In this document: piece by piece, positions 52,393-58,777 of the stretch
Numbering within the stretch: the first letter of the stretch is position 1
Layout of the letters: each line of letters opens with the position of its first letter
Assembly (NCBI RefSeq): GCF_036670025.1
Contig: NZ_CP137640.1
Coordinates: forward strand, 96,001-160,000
Length of the DNA: 64,000 bases
DNA from: Bacillus_BD oryzisoli
Lineage (GTDB): Bacteria > Bacillota > Bacilli > Bacillales > Cytobacillaceae
Reading direction: 5' to 3'
Translations under genes and position numbers: made by a program
Notes under the pieces: model-generated
What the model was told of the DNA's origin: nothing
The model's input: only the letters and a program-made list of their open reading frames with translations
Database searches by the model: none

Positions 52393-52830
52393 ATGCGTAC
52401 AACGTTTATGGCAAATGCACAAAATATTGAGCGTAAATGGTACGTTGTTGATGCGGAAGGCAAAACTCTAGGTCGTCTTGCTACTGAAGTTGCATCCATC
52501 TTACGCGGTAAACATAAACCAACTTACACACCACATGTTGACACTGGTGATCACGTGATCATCTTAAATGCTTCAAAGATCCAATTAACAGGTAATAAAT
52601 TACATGATAAAATTTACTACCGTCACAGCTTACACCCAGGCGGTTTAAAAACTAGAACGGCTCTTGAAATGCGTACAAACTATCCAGAAAGAATGCTTGA
52701 ACTAGCAATCAAAGGTATGCTTCCTAAGAATACTCTTGGTCGTCAAATGTTCAGCAAATTACATGTATACGCTGGTAGCGAACATCCGCACCAAGCTCAA
52801 AAACCTGAAGTTTACGAACTTCGTGGATAA
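52393..52830 (+). CDS. rplM: Ribosomal protein L13
   Basis: L13 is an early 50S assembly protein. The 145-residue product begins MRTTFMANAQNIERKWYVVDAEGKTLGRLA and has YRHSLHPGGLKTRTALEM and LPKNTLGRQMFSKLHVYAGSEHPHQAQKPE. It follows AGGAGGGAA and is cotranscribed with rpsI. Confidence 0.98.
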   Translation: MRTTFMANAQNIERKWYVVDAEGKTLGRLATEVASILRGKHKPTYTPHVDTGDHVIILNASKIQLTGNKLHDKIYYRHSLHPGGLKTRTALEMRTNYPERMLELAIKGMLPKNTLGRQMFSKLHVYAGSEHPHQAQKPEVYELRG

Positions 52831-52851
52831 TTTATAAGGGAGGTTATTATC

Positions 52852-53244
52852 TTGGCACAGGTTCAATATATTGGTACTGGTCGTCGTAAAAGCTCCGTTG
52901 CACGTGTTCGTTTAGTTCCAGGCGACGGTAAAGTAATTATCAATGGTCGTGAAATGGTTGATTATATCCCATTCGCAGCATTACGTGAGGTTGTTAACCA
53001 ACCTTTAGTAGCTACTGAAACTCTTGGCAGCTATGATGTTCTTGTAAATGTAAATGGTGGAGGTTACACTGGTCAAGCTGGAGCAATCCGTCACGGTATC
53101 GCTCGTGCATTACTTCAAGCTGATCCAGAATTCCGTCCAACTTTAAAGCGCGCTGGATTATTAACTCGTGACCCACGTATGAAAGAACGTAAGAAATACG
53201 GTCTTAAAGGCGCTCGTCGTGCACCTCAGTTCTCAAAACGTTAA
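52852..53244 (+). CDS. rpsI: Ribosomal protein S9
   Basis: The C-terminal tail of S9 touches the P-site tRNA. The 130-residue product has YIGTGRRKSSVARVRLVPG and ends with KKYGLKGARRAPQFSKR, the conserved tail. The start is TTG after AGGGAGG. The reading frame is intact although a mobile element begins directly downstream; the 3' end of rpsI is a known insertion site for integrative elements in Firmicutes. Confidence 0.97.
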   Translation: MAQVQYIGTGRRKSSVARVRLVPGDGKVIINGREMVDYIPFAALREVVNQPLVATETLGSYDVLVNVNGGGYTGQAGAIRHGIARALLQADPEFRPTLKRAGLLTRDPRMKERKKYGLKGARRAPQFSKR

Positions 53245-53270
53245 TATTGGCTTTATATCAACGTTTTCAA

Positions 53271-53302
53271 ACCCTTTCTCAACTTTCGAGAAAGGGTTTT
53301 TT
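53271..53302 (+). terminator. Terminator after rpsI
   Basis: ACCCTTTCTC pairs with GAGAAAGGGT around a 7-base loop and is followed by a T tract. It lies between rpsI and the integrase gene and also shields the element from ribosomal transcription. Confidence 0.92.
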
Positions 53303-53321
53303 AATGACTTCAAAAGTAATT

Positions 53322-53343
53322 GAATACCCTTTGAATACCCTTT
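53322..53343 (+). repeat. Tandem 11-base repeat at the element's left end, likely integrase arm sites
   Basis: GAATACCCTTT occurs twice in direct tandem (53322-53332 and 53333-53343), directly before the integrase stop codon. Similar short direct repeats near attachment sites are bound by the N-terminal domain of phage-type tyrosine integrases. Role inferred from position. Confidence 0.6.
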
Positions 53344-54516
53344 TCAAAATTCCATATAGTTTTCGAATAGATGAGCTACCTTTTCTTTAGCTGCATTTGT
53401 GACATGAGTATAGATGTTCATGGTCGTTTGAATGTCACTATGTCCCAAACGTGCTTGTACATCTTTAATACTTGCACCAGCTTCAAAAAGTAATGATGCA
53501 TGCGTATGACGTAATCCATGTATAGTAATGGGCTCGAATTCCGTATGACGTTTAAAGAAACTTGAGAGCTGGTCATTTGGAGTAGCAAGACGAATAAACT
53601 TCATTTTACTTTCTTCGTGCGAATAGCGAGTGAAGATTGGTTGGATATCATCAGTAGCAATTTCTATACTCAAATGCTCATAAGCCTTTGTTTGCTCTGT
53701 ACGCCATTTTTTTAGTATTTCAAGTGTTCCCTCATCTACACTAATAACTCGTCTAGAAGAGGCTGTTTTAGGTGTCTGAAGCAATTGTTTGCCCTTTGTT
53801 TCTACAAGAGTCCTTTTAAAAGTGATTGTACGATTGCCAAAGTCAATATCAGACCAATGTAACGCAAGTACCTCACCCTTACGCGCTCCGGTAAATGCAA
53901 GCAATCGTATAATAGTAAATGTTTTATAATTCTCTTCTTTTTCTAGAAAAGATAAGAAACGCTTCAATTCTTCCTTTGTAAAGAAATTTACTTTTTCATC
54001 AAGTTCATCGTATAGCAACTCTTCTTGTCTTTTTGGGATTGTTACAAATTGCATTGGATTTTGTTGGATGATACCAATCTTTTGAGCATGCTTAAAAACG
54101 AGATTGATCTGTATTTTATAGTCATTAACCGTTTTAAGCTCTTTAGACCAATCATTAATAACTTGCTGACAGTAGCCTCTTGAAATGTTATTAATTATTA
54201 AATGACCAAACTTCGGCAAAATCCTTTTAAATTTACTAACAATAACATCGTAAGTAGAAACTTTAATTTCATTCCTATGATGCTCAATCCACAGTTCATA
54301 TACCTCTTGGAACGTTAAATTACTAATAGTACCAATGCCCTGTTCCTCTAATTCTAATCGTAACTTAGACAGTGCTAAATTAGCTTCTTTGCGTGAAGTG
54401 AATCCACGTCTAGTTGTTCGTTTCTTTTTTCCTGTTATTGGATCAATTCCTAAATAGAGATTAAACATATAGGCTTTAGAGCCATCTTTTTTCGTATACG
54501 GCTTAATTTCAGCCAT
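53344..54516 (-). CDS. int: Tyrosine integrase of the element
   Basis: This site-specific recombinase should insert and excise the element. The 390-residue product has an N-terminal arm-binding domain (YMFNLYLGIDPITGKKKRTTRRGFTSRKEA), a core-binding SAM-like domain, and the catalytic domain with arginine in FTGARKGEVLALHW, HGLRHTHAS with the second arginine, LGHSD, and the nucleophilic tyrosine in MNIYTHV. All catalytic residues are present. The start MAEIKPYTKKDG follows AAAGGA by eight bases; an in-frame start 33 bases farther upstream lacks a better site. It reads toward rpsI, and its stop lies 100 bases from the rpsI stop. Confidence 0.95.
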   Translation of the reverse strand: MAEIKPYTKKDGSKAYMFNLYLGIDPITGKKKRTTRRGFTSRKEANLALSKLRLELEEQGIGTISNLTFQEVYELWIEHHRNEIKVSTYDVIVSKFKRILPKFGHLIINNISRGYCQQVINDWSKELKTVNDYKIQINLVFKHAQKIGIIQQNPMQFVTIPKRQEELLYDELDEKVNFFTKEELKRFLSFLEKEENYKTFTIIRLLAFTGARKGEVLALHWSDIDFGNRTITFKRTLVETKGKQLLQTPKTASSRRVISVDEGTLEILKKWRTEQTKAYEHLSIEIATDDIQPIFTRYSHEESKMKFIRLATPNDQLSSFFKRHTEFEPITIHGLRHTHASLLFEAGASIKDVQARLGHSDIQTTMNIYTHVTNAAKEKVAHLFENYMEF

Positions 54517-54538
54517 AATATCATTCCTTTCCAATACG

Positions 54539-54554
54539 CTGGCGAGCAATATGT
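54539..54554 (+). repeat. 16-base direct repeat, copy 1
   Basis: CTGGCGAGCAATATGT occurs here, in the gap upstream of the integrase gene, and again at 55821-55836 after the excisionase-like gene. The match continues as RTAA after the core. The two copies bracket the regulator and excisionase genes. Confidence 0.85.
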
Positions 54555-54573
54555 GTAAAAGGAATGTAGCTAG

Positions 54574-55365
54574 TTACTTTGAATAGATTGAAATCGATGT
54601 TTTACCAGTTTCAGCATTGTGTGAGACATTTTTAATATTAGGAAAAGTTCTAGTCAATGAATTTAGATCCGCAATAAATGGACTAACATAATCAAATTTT
54701 AATTCAGTTGTGTTGCCATCCGAAACACTAAGCTCATAAGGAAATGGTTTGATCAATATATCATTGCAATTATGAGAAACATTAGGGAAGCCATACCAAC
54801 TGAATAATATAGATGAATTGTGATTTATACCTTCGCTTTGATAATTCCATAATAACTCTGTTGCAATAAGATGTGCTAAAGCAGTCATTAAGGAATCATC
54901 GGCATTTTTGATAAAGAATGATAATTCCTTATCAGATTCATTTTCCAGAATAAAATCCATAAATAAAATCTGAATAGATATTTTATCAATATTTGATTTA
55001 GGTAAATGGACTTTATTTAATAATGCTGAAACCTGAATTTTTAGAATTCCCGTTTTACCGTTATCCTGGTTTTTAAATTGAATATTATATGCAAATGGCT
55101 TCGCTTCTAAATTAGTGAATGAACCGTAATTATTTGAATCCCTTAACAGTGAAATTGTATATAAAGAACCTACATTGTGAATTAACTCTTCCACCCGACA
55201 CCCAGTAGCATCTAGTATTTTCTCTAAAGTATGAAACTGGATACCGTTACTTTTTCCATTAGCTAAAGCACCTAAAGAATTAGTAGATATTCCCGTTAGT
55301 TCCGATAAATCAGTTAATGATAATTTCTGGTCTTTCATTATCTGTTTTAAATTTAATTTAATCAA
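54574..55365 (-). CDS. XRE-family regulator with an unknown C-terminal domain
   Basis: The 263-residue product begins with a helix-turn-helix (LSLTDLSELTGISTNSLGALANGK, about residues 15-38) of the XRE/Cro type, like phage repressors. The remaining 190 residues are not recognized; they are rich in predicted beta strands and are not a peptidase (no ImmA or LexA motifs seen). The start is TTG, seven bases after GGAGGTG. It is divergent from the excisionase-like gene, and operator-like palindromes lie between them. It probably keeps the element quiescent; what releases it is unknown. Confidence 0.8.
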   Translation of the reverse strand: MIKLNLKQIMKDQKLSLTDLSELTGISTNSLGALANGKSNGIQFHTLEKILDATGCRVEELIHNVGSLYTISLLRDSNNYGSFTNLEAKPFAYNIQFKNQDNGKTGILKIQVSALLNKVHLPKSNIDKISIQILFMDFILENESDKELSFFIKNADDSLMTALAHLIATELLWNYQSEGINHNSSILFSWYGFPNVSHNCNDILIKPFPYELSVSDGNTTELKFDYVSPFIADLNSLTRTFPNIKNVSHNAETGKTSISIYSK

Positions 55366-55396
55366 TTTATATCACCTCCAATTCAAAATTAACATA

Positions 55397-55423
55397 CATG
55401 CTTTGTTAAAATCAACAAGTATG
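55397..55423. promoter_or_regulatory. Operator-like palindrome 1
   Basis: CATGCTTTGTT and AACAAGTATG form an imperfect inverted repeat around AAAATC. Its half-site matches that of palindrome 2, and it lies close to the regulator's start. Confidence 0.5.
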
Positions 55424-55435
55424 GTTATGTTTTTC

Positions 55436-55465
55436 TTGACAATATATAATGTCATATAATATCAT
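55436..55465 (+). promoter_or_regulatory. Probable promoter of the excisionase-like gene and element genes
   Basis: A perfect TTGACA is followed by AT-rich sequence with several -10 candidates, TATCAT at 18-base spacing and TATAAT at 13. It lies between the two operator-like palindromes. Confidence 0.5.
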
Positions 55466-55480
55466 TCAATTGTAAAGTAA

Positions 55481-55501
55481 ACTTGTTTAATAAAAACAAG
55501 T
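55481..55501. promoter_or_regulatory. Operator-like palindrome 2
   Basis: ACTTGTTT and AAACAAGT form a perfect 8-base inverted repeat around AATAA, just downstream of the likely promoter. A bound repressor would block transcription of the rightward genes. Confidence 0.6.
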
Positions 55502-55534
55502 ATAATTGTCTTTAGGGAGGGGGGGAGAAATTTT

Positions 55535-55816
55535 ATGCAGTCCACTACGATATTACCACTGCAACTGCCAAAAGAGTTTTTAGAATCATATCAACAACTT
55601 TTATTGAAACTAGCACGGGATAGCTTTGAACGTGCTAAAGAGGGTTCAACTTTTAAACCGTATATGAATAAGAAAGAAGCGTCTAATTACATTGGAGTAA
55701 GTTTCAATACTCTTCAAAAGTTTATTGAAAGTGGGTTACCGGTGATTGAAGTGGAAAATGTGAAGTTATTAAGTAAGAAGGATATTGATGAGTTCTTGGA
55801 AAGTAATAAACGATAA
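55535..55816 (+). CDS. Excisionase-like helix-turn-helix protein
   Basis: The 93-residue product ends with a MerR-like winged-helix domain (YMNKKEASNYIGVSFNTLQKFIESGLPVIEVENVKLLSKKDIDEFLESNK, about 43-91) of the helix-turn-helix 17 / excisionase family. An N-terminal amphipathic helix precedes it. Small proteins of this type guide integrases toward excision. It follows a strong GGGAGGGGGG site and is the first rightward gene opposite the repressor. It could instead be a transcription activator. Confidence 0.75.
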   Translation: MQSTTILPLQLPKEFLESYQQLLLKLARDSFERAKEGSTFKPYMNKKEASNYIGVSFNTLQKFIESGLPVIEVENVKLLSKKDIDEFLESNKR

Positions 55817-55820
55817 AGAT

Positions 55821-55836
55821 CTGGCGAGCAATATGT
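55821..55836 (+). repeat. 16-base direct repeat, copy 2
   Basis: This is the second exact copy of CTGGCGAGCAATATGT, starting four bases after the stop of the excisionase-like gene. Copy 1 lies 1.28 kb to the left. Confidence 0.85.
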
Positions 55837-55899
55837 ATAAGTTTTAGTCTAAAATTTAGATTGAGTATTTGTAATATTCGTAACTCGGAGGAAGAATAA

Positions 55900-56046
55900 A
55901 TGTTTCTGTACAAAAAAGGCCCATTAACTCATTGCCGTGAGTTAATGGGGCATGTAAATAAAGATAAACACTTATATTTTATAGTAAAGAGTGTCCCCTT
56001 TGCAACCGTTCTCTACGAGGGGGGACAAATAAATGACGGCTTATAA
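55900..56046 (+). CDS. Small 48-residue protein of unknown function
   Basis: A 48-codon frame starts with ATG eight bases after CGGAGG and runs 14 bases into the next gene, a typical operon overlap. The product MFLYKKGPLTHCRELMGHVN... is basic at its start and ends acidic; no family is recognized. It contains a perfect 12-base inverted repeat, which could mean that the DNA or RNA structure rather than the protein matters here. Confidence 0.5.
   Translation: MFLYKKGPLTHCRELMGHVNKDKHLYFIVKSVPFATVLYEGGQINDGL
55920..55949. promoter_or_regulatory. Perfect 12-base inverted repeat with 6-base loop
   Basis: CCCATTAACTCA and TGAGTTAATGGG flank TTGCCG. It lies inside the small open frame, about 85 bases before the DUF927 gene. 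There is no T tract, so it is not a terminator. It might control translation of the ATPase or be part of a replication or transfer site. Confidence 0.6.
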
Positions 56047-57679
56047 ATCATTTTTAGAAGAAGTGAGAGGATTTAAAATACCATTACCTTTCGACATAAA
56101 CAATAACAAGTTGTGTAAGCATATTGAAAAAGAAGGAAAGGTAGAAAAGGTGGAAGTAAGTCGGCAGGTTCCATATGTCACGAAATACTTTGATGATATA
56201 GAGCAAAATAATGTTAAGTATGAATTGAAATGGTTTAGTAATGGACGAATTTATACAGAAATCGTACCTGCTATTACATTAGCTTCAAGAAGGGAAATCA
56301 TTCAACTTGCTAATAAAGGATTTAGTAGCAATGATTTAAATGCTAGAAGTCTAATTGAATATTTCAACAAGTATTTAGATGTAAATCGAATCAACAAAGC
56401 CAAAATGATACGCCACATAGGATATGGGGGTGAAGACTTTATACACCCTTTAATAAGTACAGATTACTATATTGAACCACCAGACACTGGTGAGATCAAA
56501 TTACTAAATTCTTTTGGCCAAAAGGGAAGTGTAAAAGAATGGATAGATGAATATTTTGCACCGATTAGAGGATACAACAAAGCAGTTATTCCAGTAGTCG
56601 CTTCTTTTGCATCAGTGCTATTTGAAGAATTTAAATTAAGCCCAATTATTATTGATATATCTGGTCCAAGTTCAGTTGGAAAAACAACTGCACAGATTAT
56701 TGCAGCTAGTGTTTGGGCAAATCATAAAAGCTATATGATAACCTTTAATGCTACAGATGTGGCGATTGAAAGAAGAGCAATATTCCTCAATGCTTTTCCT
56801 GTCATTTTGGATGATACCAATGAAGTTAAGGATCCAAATATGCTACAGGATATTATCTACCGATTTGGAAATGGGACTGGTCGTGCAAGAGGTTCATTAG
56901 AAGGAATGAGAGAAACCGGAAAGTGGAATTCAGTCTTAATTAGTACAGGGGAAAATAATATGCTAGAGTATACAACCGCACAAGGGACTGCTGCACGAGT
57001 TATTCCGATTACAAATTATAATTTAAAGTCATATAATGATAAATTAGCAAATTTCAAAGATGGATCAAAAGAGCTGTATGGCACTATTGGAATAGAGTTC
57101 TTAAAACGTTGGGCGCAACGTAAGGGTGAATTCTTGCCTCGATATTCTAAATTAGTAACCCTATTTCAAGATTACGCTAAAGGAAATAACATAATGCATC
57201 GGATCGCTAAACCGTACGCATTTATTGTTTTTATCGCTGAAGTGTTAAACGACTTGTTTAGGGATGAAGGAATGAAGATTCCAATTGCTAATCTTGCAGA
57301 ATTATTTTTAGAAATCTGTAATGAAAACAATCATGTGGATCGGGCTAAGAATGTTTTAATCGAGATTCTTGAGGAATTAGAAGCAAATAGAAATCATGTT
57401 TACGCTGAGTATGAACCAGCGAATGGAATACATGCAATAAGCAATGCAAAAGGGTTATTCTTAACAATTGATTATTTGAAAAAAAAGTTACGAACAGACA
57501 TGAGGCAAATAAGAGAAGCTTGGAAAAATCAGAGTCTGACGGTTAGTCAAAAGAATAATGTTAAAGTGGTAGATTATTTGTCAATCACACATAAAGGTCA
57601 ATCATTTCGAGTTGTACAAGTTAGTTCAGATTTTTTAAAAGAGCAGGGATTTACTTTTTCTAGATTAGACTTTAAATAA
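56033..57679 (+). CDS. DUF927-type ATPase, probable replication protein of the element
   Basis: The 548-residue product has a P-loop GPSSVGKTT (211-219), an acidic Walker B strand VILDDTNE (257-264), and a later sensor-like ISTGEN. The arrangement matches DUF927 proteins, helicase-like ATPases of phages, plasmids and integrated islands that are often linked to primases. No primase domain is evident in the first 180 residues, but they are not assigned. The C-terminal part has a predicted winged-helix-like region. A cluster of iterated repeats directly downstream supports a role in replication start. Function is inferred. Confidence 0.75.
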   Translation: MTAYKSFLEEVRGFKIPLPFDINNNKLCKHIEKEGKVEKVEVSRQVPYVTKYFDDIEQNNVKYELKWFSNGRIYTEIVPAITLASRREIIQLANKGFSSNDLNARSLIEYFNKYLDVNRINKAKMIRHIGYGGEDFIHPLISTDYYIEPPDTGEIKLLNSFGQKGSVKEWIDEYFAPIRGYNKAVIPVVASFASVLFEEFKLSPIIIDISGPSSVGKTTAQIIAASVWANHKSYMITFNATDVAIERRAIFLNAFPVILDDTNEVKDPNMLQDIIYRFGNGTGRARGSLEGMRETGKWNSVLISTGENNMLEYTTAQGTAARVIPITNYNLKSYNDKLANFKDGSKELYGTIGIEFLKRWAQRKGEFLPRYSKLVTLFQDYAKGNNIMHRIAKPYAFIVFIAEVLNDLFRDEGMKIPIANLAELFLEICNENNHVDRAKNVLIEILEELEANRNHVYAEYEPANGIHAISNAKGLFLTIDYLKKKLRTDMRQIREAWKNQSLTVSQKNNVKVVDYLSITHKGQSFRVVQVSSDFLKEQGFTFSRLDFK

Positions 57680-57692
57680 CCATAAATTAATA

Positions 57693-57892
57693 TGTAATTT
57701 TGTAATTCTGTAATTCTTATATAAAGAAATCAACTGTATCAAGGGTTTGAGTAATTACAAAAACAATGGCAAAAAACATGTTACTAGAAAAAAGACAAAT
57801 TAGAATGTAATTGATTACAAGTTAAATGACCAATTGTAGTGCCTTTTCACCCTGGTATAACAGTATTTCTAAGCTGAAATTACAAAATTACA
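57693..57892. repeat. Cluster of TGTAATT/AATTACA iterons, candidate replication origin
   Basis: TGTAATT occurs at 57693, 57701 and 57709 with an exact 8-base period, and again at 57806. The inverse AATTACA occurs at 57753, 57878 and 57886, the last two again with an 8-base period. A near copy GATTACA lies at 57813. The region is very AT-rich, has no gene, and stands directly after the DUF927 ATPase gene. Tandem iterons in both orientations fit an origin bound by an initiator. Confidence 0.7.
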
Positions 57893-57992
57893 AGTTTTTG
57901 GGGCGTACATTAAACTTCACAAAGTAAATTTGAACAAAAGTTAAGTAAAACTATATGGATAATTATAATTAAAAGCTAGTCAGTGCTCTTAT

Positions 57993-58090
57993 AAAGGAAT
58001 GTCATAATGCTTCTTTTTTTAAAACTCAATATATAAGAGTTTATTGGGTGACAGACGCTACACATATGACATTCCTTTTTCTAGAAACGG
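57993..58090 (+). promoter_or_regulatory. Nested stem-loop leader with terminator-like end
   Basis: AAAGGAATGTCATA (57993-58006) and TATGACATTCCTTT (58075-58088) are perfect 14-base complements and are followed by TT. Inside them AAACTC and GAGTTT form a smaller hairpin. The structure ends 45 bases before the next gene and could terminate or attenuate transcription. A possible long frame starting inside it at 58048 is not supported. Confidence 0.6.
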
Positions 58091-58134
58091 ATTTTACGTA
58101 TGGTTACAAGAAAAAATTTCTGGAGGTGTATAAA

Positions 58135-58362
58135 ATGGGCGACAAATTACGTGAAAGGGTTGTGAAACTAAGAATTGAGCTAATTGAATTGATTTTGGAA
58201 TGTGAAGATGACAAGCAAGAGTTAATCAACCAAACATTACGCCTATCGGAGAGTGAAGTATTAGAATTATATATTTGTCACACATACGATTCTGACTGGC
58301 GAGGTGCATTGATCGGTGATATTGCTGGTTTATGCGAAACAAATAAGGAGGGGGTTTTATGA
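58135..58362 (+). CDS. Small hypothetical protein of the element (75 residues)
   Basis: The product MGDKLRERVVKLRIELIELILE... is mostly predicted helix with many charged residues and ends with a WRGALIGDIAGLCE segment; no family is recognized. ATG at 58135 follows TGGAGGTG by six bases. A longer in-frame start lies inside a stem-loop and is rejected. The stop overlaps the ATG of the lipoprotein gene by four bases, so the two are probably made together. Confidence 0.65.
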   Translation: MGDKLRERVVKLRIELIELILECEDDKQELINQTLRLSESEVLELYICHTYDSDWRGALIGDIAGLCETNKEGVL

Positions 58363-58766
58363 AGAAAAAGTTATCAGCGGTCATTTTTGGTGCTTTAGTG
58401 ATTTTGGTTGCATGTAGATCTAATGGCGGTGTAATGGTTCTATCACAAGACGAATTAACAAGTTTTGTTGAAAGTGATGACAGTGGCTTTGTGTATGTTC
58501 ATACGAATGAGCCAGAAGAATTAGAAGTAGTTACTCACCTTGTAGAAGAAAACCAGATTGAAGTGTTAGTTTATGATGTTTACAAGCCCGATGGGGAAAA
58601 TGATGTACCTTCTAACAAGCAACCGAACTATGAATACTTAGGGAAAATTAGTAAAAATGCTATCTCTTATGTGAATAGTGGTGAAGTTGAAGCAGAGTTG
58701 AAAATTGATTTAACAAATCCTGATTTTGAAGAACAGTTTAATAATTTTGTAGAACAAGTTAAATAA
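58359..58766 (+). CDS. Putative lipoprotein of the element
   Basis: The 135-residue product has a lysine-rich start, a hydrophobic segment and a lipobox LVAC with cysteine 19, so it should be lipid-anchored outside the membrane. The mature part has alternating strand and helix elements (SGFVYVHTNEPEELEVVTHLVEE) that recall a thioredoxin-like fold, but no catalytic CxxC is present. It lies directly before the VirB6-like gene, and small lipoproteins are common in transfer modules. Its role is unknown. Confidence 0.7.
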   Translation: MKKKLSAVIFGALVILVACRSNGGVMVLSQDELTSFVESDDSGFVYVHTNEPEELEVVTHLVEENQIEVLVYDVYKPDGENDVPSNKQPNYEYLGKISKNAISYVNSGEVEAELKIDLTNPDFEEQFNNFVEQVK

Positions 58767-58777
58767 GAGGTGAGCGT

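Noticed and set aside
57693..57892. The TGTAATT repeats as a CRISPR array
   Set aside because: The units are 7-8 bases, occur in both orientations and lack spacers; no cas genes are nearby. No CRISPR array was seen anywhere in the window.
58048..58134. A longer start for the 75-residue gene
   Set aside because: The extra codons fall in the 3' arm of a 14-base stem-loop and have no ribosome site, while ATG at 58135 has a good one.
58359..58766. The lipoprotein as a thioredoxin or disulfide oxidoreductase
   Set aside because: No CxxC active site is present; only a vague fold resemblance remains.
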